52,509 nt of DNA from Clostridia bacterium (GTDB lineage Bacteria > Bacillota > Clostridia > TANB77 > CAG-508), in NCBI GenBank assembly GCA_017510525.1, contig JAFWNC010000026.1, positions 1-52,509 of the forward strand. Direction: 5' to 3'. This document shows, one piece after another, positions 40,448-47,641 of the stretch. The notes under the pieces were generated by a model. It worked only from the letters and a program-made list of their open reading frames with translations, was not told the origin of the DNA and searched no databases. Every line of letters begins with the position of its first letter. The stretch's first letter is position 1. The position numbers and the translations under genes were made by a program.

Positions 40448-41455
40448 ATGGAAAAATTTGAAGTTAGCGGAACAGAATATGAAATGGGATTAAAAATTGG
40501 AAAGGTATTTCGAAGTTATTTGCAAGATGAGATAAGAATGTATGATGAAAAAATAAAAATACCTAATGTATTAAATAGAGTTAAAAGTATGGAAAATAAA
40601 CTAAGAACAGAATTCCCTAAATATTTAGATGAAATATATGGTAGAGCTGATGGAGCAAAAGTTTCAAGAGATAGCATGTTATTAATGTTTTTCCCTGAAA
40701 TATATAATGGAATAGATGGTTGTACAACGCTTATGTTAAAGAAAGAAAATGGGATTTTCTTGTTTTCTCATAATGAAGATGAGAAAAATTACACAAGTGA
40801 AAATATAGGTTTAATTAAATACATATATGACGATTATTGGATTATAGGATATACATTAGCTAAAAGATTAACAGGAAGTGCTTTTTCTTATAATAGCTAT
40901 GGATTAGTTTTTTCGAGTAATTATATTTATGATAGTAAAATTGATTTAGAGAATATTTCGAGATATATTATGGTTAGAGATATTATAAGTTCAAAAAACA
41001 TAGATGATGTTATAGAAAAAATGAAGAATCATAAAGTAGCATCAGCTTTTAGTATGAATATACTAGACACTAATTTAAATAGAGCAGTAAATATAGAAAA
41101 GGATATTGATGAGTTTTATATAAAAGAAATAGACAATAGATATGCACGTTCAAATCATTTTATTTTAAAAGATAAAGATTTACCTGAAAAGCCAGTCAGT
41201 TCAAATTTTAGATATAATAAAACAAATGAATTGATAAATAAATTAGATAATAAAAGTTCTACAATAGAAGATTTAATAAATATTTTAAAATATGAAGCAG
41301 ATGAATATTTCGAAACAGTATTTAAAAATCCTGATAAATATAAAGATAAAAGCATAACGTGTGCAAATTTTTCTTATGATAATGAAACTAAGATAATTTA
41401 TATAAAAGATTATTTAAGTAAGTCTGAAATCAAATTAAAGTATAACGAATTTTAA
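40448..41455 (+). CDS. C45/acyl-CoA:6-APA acyltransferase-like Ntn hydrolase
   Basis: The protein has 335 residues. The family pattern DEIYGRADGAKVSRDSMLLM precedes DGCTTLM, where Cys92 is the expected autocatalytic N-terminal nucleophile after propeptide cleavage; FSHNEDE follows (about 107-112). Members process amide bonds in beta-lactam or peptide side chains, or N-acyl amino acids; the true substrate is unknown. The start fits GGTGAAATAATATATG, the ribosome-site spacer common to this chain. The broken chimera at 38212 holds the start of a sister gene. Confidence 0.8.
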   Translation: MEKFEVSGTEYEMGLKIGKVFRSYLQDEIRMYDEKIKIPNVLNRVKSMENKLRTEFPKYLDEIYGRADGAKVSRDSMLLMFFPEIYNGIDGCTTLMLKKENGIFLFSHNEDEKNYTSENIGLIKYIYDDYWIIGYTLAKRLTGSAFSYNSYGLVFSSNYIYDSKIDLENISRYIMVRDIISSKNIDDVIEKMKNHKVASAFSMNILDTNLNRAVNIEKDIDEFYIKEIDNRYARSNHFILKDKDLPEKPVSSNFRYNKTNELINKLDNKSSTIEDLINILKYEADEYFETVFKNPDKYKDKSITCANFSYDNETKIIYIKDYLSKSEIKLKYNEF

Positions 41456-41470
41456 TGGGTGAAAAATAAT

Positions 41471-41536
41471 ATGAAAAGATTATTAAAAATTGGTGTATTT
41501 ATTTGCACTTTTATGTTAGCTATTATGAAGAAGTAA
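41471..41536 (+). pseudogene. Fragment of an EamA transporter 3' end
   Basis: Only 21 codons remain: MKRLLKIGVFICTFMLAIMKK. The last part matches the end of the transporter at 37330-38193 (GVFICVLMLAIMKK), and the match runs on past the stop into AAAATAAGGAGA. Downstream, 41553-41639 is a further short open stretch without recognisable content; its last 21 bases recur at 45097-45117. Confidence 0.75.
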
Positions 41537-41648
41537 AAATAAGGAGAATTAAATGGATATTAATTTAGAGTATAACCTTTTTTCAAAACACAAGATACAT
41601 TTTATGCCGTACGTATGTTTTGTAAAATGGACTTTTTAGGTAATTTGT

Positions 41649-41675
41649 GAACTTGGGGACGACCATTAAAAGTTC
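41649..41675 (+). repeat. R1 palindromic repeat at a gene-fragment junction
   Basis: GAACTTGGGGACGACCATTA then AAAGTTC. A GNAT gene fragment begins within five bases of its right end. Confidence 0.85.
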
Positions 41676-41679
41676 AGTT

Positions 41680-41720
41680 TGGGAAATTGTTACTGATATA
41701 TATTATTAATGAAAAGGTGT
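41680..41720 (+). pseudogene. Short GNAT gene fragment
   Basis: TGGGAAATTGTTACTGATAT followed by ATATTATTAATGAAAAGGTG matches 40168-40208 of the acetyltransferase gene with few mismatches. It now supplies the AAAAGGTG ribosome site of the NUDIX gene. Confidence 0.7.
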
Positions 41721-41725
41721 AATTA

Positions 41726-42223
41726 ATGATGAAATTTTATAAGTTGGATCACTCTATAAATAAAGAGGATATACAAAAATTTAATTTTGAAAATCAAAGA
41801 ATAGGTGTAATTGCCCATATTGAAGATGAGAATGGAAGAATATTATTGCAACAAAGAGGGGTTAAATCTCGTGATGAAAATGGACTTTATGAGGATGTAG
41901 GTGGTAGTGTAGAAAATAGTGATGTGGATTTTAAATCTGCAATTATTCGTGAAATGCAAGAAGAAATGGGAAAAGATGCAAATATAGAATTACTCGATTC
42001 TACTGGAATTTATCATTGTTGCAAAAATAATACTAACTGGATATTTGTAATATTTAAAGGAAAATATATTGATGGAGATATAAATATTATGGAGCCAGAG
42101 AAATGTATGGGATATAAATTTTTTACATATGAGGAAGCAGTAAATTCTAATCTAGTTAGTAAGAGTTGTAGATTTTTAATAAATGCTATAAATAAGTATG
42201 AACAATTAGGAGGAAAGAGATGA
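41726..42223 (+). CDS. NUDIX hydrolase
   Basis: The protein has 165 residues. The NUDIX box is at about 59-82 (VGGSVENSDVDFKSAIIREM then QEEMG), with the REMQEEMG core intact but Asp instead of the first Glu and one extra residue. It hydrolyses a nucleoside diphosphate linked to another moiety; the substrate is unknown. AAAAGGTG at 41713-41719 serves ATG 41726 (or 41729). The stop overlaps the next start (ATGA). Confidence 0.8.
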   Translation: MMKFYKLDHSINKEDIQKFNFENQRIGVIAHIEDENGRILLQQRGVKSRDENGLYEDVGGSVENSDVDFKSAIIREMQEEMGKDANIELLDSTGIYHCCKNNTNWIFVIFKGKYIDGDINIMEPEKCMGYKFFTYEEAVNSNLVSKSCRFLINAINKYEQLGGKR

Positions 42224-43125
42224 GAACAGATATATTAGAATTTTATAAAAGGACAAGTTTGTATACAGATTTAGGGTTTTATAAAGATTTTATGAAGAGT
42301 TTACCTGATGATATAAGTGAGTTATGTTTATTACAAAGACATCAAATAATACATCCATTTGATTTAACTGAAACAGAAAGAAAAAATAAGAATAGTGTTT
42401 ATGGAGATATGACTAAAGTAGATAAAACAAGTTTACGCTATGAAAATGATATGTTCCCAACTGCTATAAGTATGATTGCAGAATTATTAAGGAGAAATCC
42501 TAATTATTCAGTAGACAGAAAAATAGAGGATAAAATTCACGTATGTTGTAGAGAACAGGCTCTTTTACTTACTGCAACTCTAAAAGCTAAGGGAATACCT
42601 GCGAGATGTCGTAGTGGATTTGCTCCATATCTTTCTGAAAGTGATTCTGCAGGTGATCATTGGATAACTGAATATTATAATGAGGAAAAGGGAAGATGGG
42701 TATTAGTAGATAGCGATATGTTCTTTTTCCAAAATGAATTAAAAAGCAATATAATAGATTTTGATTTAACAGATATTCCTATAGAAAAATTTATATTTGG
42801 TGCTGAGGCTTATTTAAAACTAAGAAACAACGAATTAAAAGAAAATGAAATACATTATGCATCTGCTCCGAGAAAGTATGGATTAAAGGGAGCTTTAAAA
42901 GGTTTGTTTTTTGATTTTCATTCTTTAATGAATAATGAGATTATATTTTTACATACGCCAAAGTACATTCAATATAAGAATTTTGAATTATCTGAAGAAG
43001 AATATAAAGAATTAGATGAACTTGCTAGACTGATGATAAATCCTGATGAAAATTTTGATAAATTATTAGAGATATGGAAGAAGGAAGACAAATATAGAAT
43101 TATGTCAGGTGGACTAAATTCATAA
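42220..43125 (+). CDS. Transglutaminase-like cysteine protease-fold protein
   Basis: This 301-residue protein has a transglutaminase-like core with catalytic triad candidates Cys109/Cys110 in IHVCCREQALLLTA, His147 in AGDHWITEYY and Asp164 in WVLVDSDMFFF. The N-terminal about 75 residues and C-terminal helices are extensions. Bacterial members often act as peptidases or amide-forming enzymes on small peptides. It is translationally coupled to the NUDIX gene (four-base overlap). Substrate unknown. Confidence 0.8.
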   Translation: MRTDILEFYKRTSLYTDLGFYKDFMKSLPDDISELCLLQRHQIIHPFDLTETERKNKNSVYGDMTKVDKTSLRYENDMFPTAISMIAELLRRNPNYSVDRKIEDKIHVCCREQALLLTATLKAKGIPARCRSGFAPYLSESDSAGDHWITEYYNEEKGRWVLVDSDMFFFQNELKSNIIDFDLTDIPIEKFIFGAEAYLKLRNNELKENEIHYASAPRKYGLKGALKGLFFDFHSLMNNEIIFLHTPKYIQYKNFELSEEEYKELDELARLMINPDENFDKLLEIWKKEDKYRIMSGGLNS

Positions 43126-43141
43126 ATTAGTGGAGGGGAAT

Positions 43142-43702
43142 ATGGAAACACAAAAAGTAATAGAAGAAAGAAGAAGTATTAGAAAGTTTAAAAATCAAAA
43201 GATTAGTAAAGAAATAGTTGAAAATATAATAAAATATGGAACACTTGCTCCATCAGCTAAGAATAGACAAAACTGGTATTTTTCAGTATTAACAAACGAT
43301 ATTAAGGATAAAGTTGCAGATTTAATGATAGAATACGTAAATAATACTGATGAAACTGAAGAAAGAAAAAAGATGGGGTCTCCAAGTAGTGTTAAATATA
43401 GCGCTGAAGTTATCAAACAAGCTCCTGTACTGATAATAATATTTAAAGAAAAAAATGATGACTATATTATAAGTGATACCTTATCTATAGGTGCATGCAT
43501 TGAAAATATATGCTTAAGAGCAACAGACTTAGGATTAGGTAGTTTATGGATAAGAGATATTGCTTATGTATCAGATAGTGTTGCAGAATTGTTAGAACAC
43601 ACTGATTTAGAATTAAATTGTGCTATTTCTATTGGTATAGCAGATGAAAATCCAAAACAACGTCCAAGAAAAGAGCTAGTAGATATTATAGAATGGCATT
43701 AG
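43142..43702 (+). CDS. Nitroreductase-family FMN oxidoreductase
   Basis: This 186-residue protein has the family start ERRSIRKFKNQKISKEIVEN, APSAKNRQNWYF (FMN phosphate/substrate region) and LSIGACIENICLRATDLGLG, then GIADENPKQRPRKEL. It is a NAD(P)H-dependent flavin reductase acting on nitro-, quinone- or enoyl-type substrates. A GTG at 43130 is in frame, but GGAGGGG lies between it and the ATG at 43142, which is therefore the start. Confidence 0.85.
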   Translation: METQKVIEERRSIRKFKNQKISKEIVENIIKYGTLAPSAKNRQNWYFSVLTNDIKDKVADLMIEYVNNTDETEERKKMGSPSSVKYSAEVIKQAPVLIIIFKEKNDDYIISDTLSIGACIENICLRATDLGLGSLWIRDIAYVSDSVAELLEHTDLELNCAISIGIADENPKQRPRKELVDIIEWH

Positions 43703-43729
43703 TATGAATAAAAAAGGGTGAAATAAAAT

Positions 43730-44335
43730 ATGAAATATAAAGATATGAAACAAGCAGTAAAATTGTTAGATAAAGAATGGAATTTAGGTAAAATACAAGC
43801 AGAAACTACTAGTGATATTTGTGCTTGGATTTATTTAATGGGAATTCTTGAAGAAACTGAACAATTTATATATTATAGAGAAAATGGAAAATTATTAGGT
43901 TTTGCAGGATATTCAAAAATAAATTCTAAAAAACACAAACTAAAAAAGAAGTTTTATACATTTGTTAAAAATTTATTATACAAAAGTAAAAAAATTAAAA
44001 ATCTTGAAGCCTTGCATGAATATGAAAATAATTATGATTACATGCCACAAAATATGAAAAACAAGTTTGATGGTGAAGTATCAATAATAATAATTGATTC
44101 TAGTTTGAGAGGTAAGGGTATAGGCAAAAAAATATTATCTGATTTATTTGAATTAGCTAAGAAAGATAATATTAAAAATCTCTCTATATACACAGATGAC
44201 TCATGTAGTTATTATATTTATGAAGCTCTTGGCTGTAAAAGAGTGTATGAAACAACCGTAGAAAATAAAGAACCAGGCAAATTAGGTTGTGTTTCAAAAG
44301 AACAAGCATACATATATTGCAAGGAATTAAATTAA
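43730..44335 (+). CDS. GNAT-family N-acetyltransferase
   Basis: This 201-residue protein has the acetyl-CoA motif SIIIIDSSLRGKGIGKKILS (about 121-140) and the C-terminal strand IYTDDSCSYYIYEALGCKRV. A Lys-rich insert (about 63-95) is unusual. It probably acetylates a small amine. The ribosome site is AAGGGTGAAATAAAATATG, the shared spacer of this gene chain. Confidence 0.8.
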   Translation: MKYKDMKQAVKLLDKEWNLGKIQAETTSDICAWIYLMGILEETEQFIYYRENGKLLGFAGYSKINSKKHKLKKKFYTFVKNLLYKSKKIKNLEALHEYENNYDYMPQNMKNKFDGEVSIIIIDSSLRGKGIGKKILSDLFELAKKDNIKNLSIYTDDSCSYYIYEALGCKRVYETTVENKEPGKLGCVSKEQAYIYCKELN

Positions 44336-44371
44336 AGGTGATCAAATGAATTATAAAAGTGAGGGAGAGAT

Positions 44372-45064
44372 ATGATAAATAATAAACCTGTTATTGGAAT
44401 AGTATCAAAACATTTTAAGGAAAATAAATCAATTTTAATTGATACTTATATTAGAGATGAAATAAAACAAGCTGTATTTGATAATGGTGGAATTGCAATA
44501 GGTATTTTACAACCTAAAGATGGAATCTTTACTGGTGGAGATGACTGGAAGGATAATTATACTGCAGAAGAAAGAGAAAACTTGATTTCACAAATTAATA
44601 TGTGTGATGGAATTATTATTCAAGGTGGGAGAGAGTGCGATATTTACGAATGTATTGTGGCTAAATATTGCTATGATAATGATGTCCCTGTTTTAGGAAT
44701 ATGTGCAGGTCAAAATATGTTAGCAAGAGCTCTTGGTGGAACTACATATGATATTCCAAATCCTGAAAAGCATGATAGGTTAGGAGTAGATTATGTACAT
44801 AGTATTACAATAGATGAGAATTCTAAGTTTTATAGTATAGTTAAAACTAAGACTATGAAAGTAAATTCAAGACATAAAAGATGTATTAAGGATTGTCCAT
44901 CATTAGATATTGTTGGAGTATGCGAAGATGGTTATCCTGATGTAATTGAAAGTAAGGATAAGAAATTTTATATCGGTGTTCGTTTTCATCCTGAAAGTTT
45001 GTATAAGATAGATGAGAAGCATAATTTGATATTTAAGGAATTTATTGAGGTATGCAGGAAATAG
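44372..45064 (+). CDS. Peptidase C26, gamma-glutamyl-gamma-aminobutyrate hydrolase-like
   Basis: This class I glutamine amidotransferase fold of 230 residues has nucleophile Cys111 in VLGICAGQNMLARALGG and the His206/Glu208 pair in VRFHPESLYK. The N-terminus (KPVIGIVSKHF) is typical of PuuD-like gamma-glutamyl hydrolases. It would split a gamma-glutamyl amide, perhaps as a deprotection step, as in pathways that carry a substrate as its gamma-glutamyl derivative (inference). GAGGGAGAG precedes the ATG. Its 3' end is duplicated as a fragment at 23716-23872. Confidence 0.83.
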   Translation: MINNKPVIGIVSKHFKENKSILIDTYIRDEIKQAVFDNGGIAIGILQPKDGIFTGGDDWKDNYTAEERENLISQINMCDGIIIQGGRECDIYECIVAKYCYDNDVPVLGICAGQNMLARALGGTTYDIPNPEKHDRLGVDYVHSITIDENSKFYSIVKTKTMKVNSRHKRCIKDCPSLDIVGVCEDGYPDVIESKDKKFYIGVRFHPESLYKIDEKHNLIFKEFIEVCRK

Positions 45065-45112
45065 TTAAATACAATTCAGTCAAACAAATATTCTTTAAAA
45101 TGGACTTTTTAG

Positions 45113-45367
45113 GTAATAGGAACTGGTGTTATTATTATCGCTGCAATTATATTATTTGTTTTTGTTGCAGGCGGCCTGACTAATAGTTTTTTTGAGGGTA
45201 GCGCAATATCACTATTAGCAGCATTAGTAACATTAGCTAATTTAGCTATTATTCTGTTTGCAACATGGGGAGCTACTAAATTATTTGAAGTCAATTTCTA
45301 TGTTGCTTACCAGATAATGACATTTGGACAGTGTCTGTGTGTCGAAAGCAAGAAAAAAGAAGATTAA
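45113..45367 (+). pseudogene. 5'-truncated small membrane protein gene
   Basis: The open frame from a TAG at 45110 gives 84 residues: IGTGVIIIAAIILFVFVAGG, FEGSAISLLAALVTLANLAI and ILFATWGATKLFEVN, with two hydrophobic helices, then SKKKED. There is no start codon with a ribosome binding site. The junction at its 5' end contains a 21-base segment (45097-45117) also found at 41624-41644. Otherwise the 660 bases to the phosphatase gene hold a terminator, an R1 pair and a leader. Confidence 0.65.
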
Positions 45368-45378
45368 GACATCATCAA

Positions 45379-45409
45379 CAAACCCTCGCGAGAGGGTTAT
45401 TTTTTTTAC
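45379..45409 (+). terminator. Terminator of the truncated membrane gene
   Basis: AACCCTCGCGAGAGGGTT stem with T8. Confidence 0.85.
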
Positions 45410-45461
45410 TTTATAATTAATTTAATAACTAAATTATTCGCAAAATATTGACAATTCTTAT

Positions 45462-45522
45462 GAACTAAAGGACACCCATTGGAAGTTTGGCTTTTGAACT
45501 TTTGATGGTCGTCCCCAAGTTC
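45462..45522. repeat. R1 doublet, first copy degenerate
   Basis: 45462-45488 (+, GAACTAAAGGACACCCATTG then GAAGTTT) and 45496-45522 (-, GAACTTTTGATGGTCGTCCC then CAAGTTC). The next -35 box starts seven bases later. Confidence 0.8.
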
Positions 45523-45528
45523 AAAAAT

Positions 45529-45705
45529 TTGACAAATTTCATTAATCGTGCTATACTTTATCCAACTTATGGAGTGAGCTCCATTTAGTTATACGTTTCA
45601 AAATCATTTTCATGTTTTGGAACGGAGGTTCTTTTAGATAAGATCTGAAAGACAGCCGGGTAATTGTCTAATCCTGTAGGAGGCGATGTATCCCGGCTTT
45701 TTTTA
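45529..45705 (+). promoter_or_regulatory. Consensus promoter and structured leader with terminator before the phosphatase gene
   Basis: TTGACA-17-TATACT (45552-45557), then an untranslated RNA of about 145 bases. Hairpins: ATGGAG-TGAG-CTCCAT with an outer AACT/AGTT pair; GTTTCAAAA/TTTTGGAAC; and a strong terminator AGCCGGG...CCCGGCT-T7 at 45654-45705. AGACA (45650-45654) can pair with TGTCT (45665-45669), enclosing the left arm of the terminator stem, so an alternative antiterminator is possible. It may be a conditional attenuator of the phosphatase gene or a free small RNA; no known riboswitch class could be assigned. Confidence 0.65.
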
Positions 45706-45731
45706 TATTAAAAAGAAAGAAGATTAATGAT

Positions 45732-46193
45732 ATGATTAAAGTGTTGTTTGTGTGTTTAGGAAATATTTGTAGGTCACCAATGGCTGAATTCATATTAAAA
45801 GATATGGTTAATAAAAAGGGCTTGAATGATGAGTTTTATATTGATTCTGCTGCAACAAGTAACTGGAATGAATTAGATGGTGCTGGAATATATGGAGATG
45901 CTAAAAAGATGTTAAGGGAGATGAATATTCCTTTTACTGAGCATTTATCTAGACAAATAAGTAAAGAAGATTATGATAAGTTTGATTATATACTGGCTAT
46001 GGAGGAAAAGAACATTCCTGATATTATAAGAATTGTTGGTGAAGATAAGGATAATAAAGTTTTTAAATTATTAGATTTTACAAGTAATACAAGAGACATT
46101 GCAGATCCTTGGTATACTGGTGATTTTATTACAACTTATTATGATTTGGTTTATGGATGTGAGGAGTTTTTAAAGAAGGTTGTTGGGGAGTAA
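45732..46193 (+). CDS. Low-molecular-weight protein tyrosine phosphatase
   Basis: This 153-residue protein has the active-site loop VCLGNICRSP with Cys8 and Arg14, and the general acid in ADPWYTGD near 129-136. It is a normal cytosolic LMW-PTP, which removes phosphate from tyrosine or sometimes arginine residues. It stands behind a structured leader that ends in a terminator. A broken copy of its 3' end lies at 28367-28498. Confidence 0.9.
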   Translation: MIKVLFVCLGNICRSPMAEFILKDMVNKKGLNDEFYIDSAATSNWNELDGAGIYGDAKKMLREMNIPFTEHLSRQISKEDYDKFDYILAMEEKNIPDIIRIVGEDKDNKVFKLLDFTSNTRDIADPWYTGDFITTYYDLVYGCEEFLKKVVGE

Positions 46194-46204
46194 TATTTTT
46201 TTAT

Positions 46205-46231
46205 GCGGGTAATAGATAGCTCGCCCCTACA
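46205..46231. repeat. R2 palindromic repeat copy
   Basis: GCGGGTAATAGATAGCTCGC then CCCTACA, a degenerate R2. It is the only R2 copy seen to the right of 13 kb, in front of the MBL gene. Confidence 0.6.
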
Positions 46232-46264
46232 GGGTAATAAATGTTTTGAGAGGAGAAGTGGATT

Positions 46265-47032
46265 ATGAAATTAAAAGTTTTAGGAACGCAATCGCCTTAT
46301 AATACAGAAGGCCATAATTGTCCTGGCTTTTTTATACAAGATGGGAATAATAGAATTTTGTTAGATTGTGGAAGCGGTAGTCATAGTTTGCTTAGTTATC
46401 CTTGTGATTTGGAGAATTTGTCTGTTTTCATTAGTCATTTACATAGGGACCACTATAATGATATTTTTAATTTGCAATATTCATCTTTTGTTTTTCATAA
46501 TCAAAAAAGATTACAGAGGCCTATAGATATTTATTTACCTTCAACTCCAAGTGATATTGTTAATGATATAACTGGTGAATCAAATTCTTATGCAAATTAT
46601 TATAATATTAATGATGAGAGCAGATTAAAAGTTGGTAATATTGAGATTAGTTTTTGCAAAATGGATCATCCTGTTGAAACATATGCTATTAGACTTGATA
46701 ATGGTGAGAGGAGTATAGTTTATTCAAGTGATACTTCTTTTTCAGCTAAAGATAGGCTTATTGATTTTTCAAGAGAGGCTGATTTATTAATTTGCGAATC
46801 TAGTTTGCTAACAGAGTATGGTTTTCCAGAGATTAATTCTCATTTGACAGCAAAACAAGCTGGTATTATTGCAAAACAGGCTAATGTAAAAGGCTTGGCT
46901 CTGACTCATTTTTGGCCAGAAGAGGATATTCATAAATATGTTGATGAAGCTAAAAGTGTATTTATAAATGTTGTTGCTTTGAAAGAGGGACAAGTGATTG
47001 ATGTTCCAACGGTTGATAGATTAGAGAGATAG
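46265..47032 (+). CDS. Metallo-beta-lactamase fold hydrolase
   Basis: This 255-residue protein has the metal site HLHRDH at 58-63, DHPVETYAIRL with the next His, YSSDTSFSAKDRLI with the bridging Asp and ALTHFWPEEDI with the last His. It belongs to the tRNase Z/PhnP-like branch (cyclic phosphodiesterase or RNase-like); the substrate is not known. The ATG has GAGAGGAG upstream. Probably chromosomal. Confidence 0.85.
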   Translation: MKLKVLGTQSPYNTEGHNCPGFFIQDGNNRILLDCGSGSHSLLSYPCDLENLSVFISHLHRDHYNDIFNLQYSSFVFHNQKRLQRPIDIYLPSTPSDIVNDITGESNSYANYYNINDESRLKVGNIEISFCKMDHPVETYAIRLDNGERSIVYSSDTSFSAKDRLIDFSREADLLICESSLLTEYGFPEINSHLTAKQAGIIAKQANVKGLALTHFWPEEDIHKYVDEAKSVFINVVALKEGQVIDVPTVDRLER

Positions 47033-47060
47033 TTTATTTAAGAAGAAAGAAAAAAACTTG

Positions 47061-47088
47061 TTGACATAAATTCAAAATGAAGTATAAT
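47061..47088 (+). promoter_or_regulatory. SigA-type promoter
   Basis: TTGACA-16-TATAAT upstream of the 131-residue membrane protein gene. Confidence 0.65.
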
Positions 47089-47148
47089 ATTAAGTAGATA
47101 CTATTATTTTTAACAATATCTGTTTTGACTAGCTTAGGGGGTGACATC

Positions 47149-47544
47149 ATGGCAATTGCTTTTACTGAAAGAATGATTAATATTATTTTATTTATAGGTG
47201 TTTTAATTATACTATTTAATCTTATAATTATTATGTATGATTATTATTTAAACGTCCGGTTTTTAAGTAATTATATTGCTGTTAAAATTTTTTACAAAGA
47301 GTATCATACAGAAATTTTGAAGAAAGATTTTTGGATACTTAAAAAGAAAATTTATTTTTCTTGGAATGGTAAATATCTTGTTGTAGTATATTTAAGTCCT
47401 AATGAAAAAAAGGCTGATAAGACTTTTATTTCGTTAATTAAAAAAACGGATAAAGCTTATCAAAAATTAGATATTTATTTAAAAAACAGATATCGTAAGG
47501 AGTATGAAGAATTATTGTTACTTAAACAAATAATTACAGACTAG
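47149..47544 (+). CDS. Membrane-anchored small protein, unknown
   Basis: The protein has 131 residues. One N-terminal membrane helix (IILFIGVLIILFNLIIIMYD, about 10-29) precedes a basic soluble part (VKIFYKEYHTEILKKDFWIL, KKIYFSWNGKYLVVVYLSPN) and a helical end. The ATG at 47149 follows AGGGGGTG; the frame is open earlier from 47125. Function not recognised. It is alone, with its own promoter and terminator. Confidence 0.65.
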   Translation: MAIAFTERMINIILFIGVLIILFNLIIIMYDYYLNVRFLSNYIAVKIFYKEYHTEILKKDFWILKKKIYFSWNGKYLVVVYLSPNEKKADKTFISLIKKTDKAYQKLDIYLKNRYRKEYEELLLLKQIITD

Positions 47545-47545
47545 T

Positions 47546-47580
47546 AAAAAAAAGCTACATTTTTGTAGCTTTTTTTATTT
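47546..47580 (+). terminator. Terminator
   Basis: AAAAAGCTACA / TGTAGCTTTTTTT stem. Confidence 0.9.
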
Positions 47581-47641
47581 TTATATGATATTATTATAAA
47601 AATGCATTATAGATCGAACAAAAATAAAGGAGGTATTTTTT

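Noticed and set aside
41553..41639. 28-codon open frame as a small protein
   Set aside because: It has a ribosome-site-like AAGGAGA but that is copied along with the EamA fragment; the sequence shows no coding signal and shares its end with a junction elsewhere.
45097..45117. 21-base repeat as an attachment site
   Set aside because: Only two direct copies about 3.5 kb apart, at broken genes, with no recombinase gene between them; more likely a duplication scar.
18488..45522. R1 array as a CRISPR or integron attC array
   Set aside because: Spacing is irregular, whole genes lie between copies, no Cas or IntI genes are present, and the palindrome lacks attC core sites.
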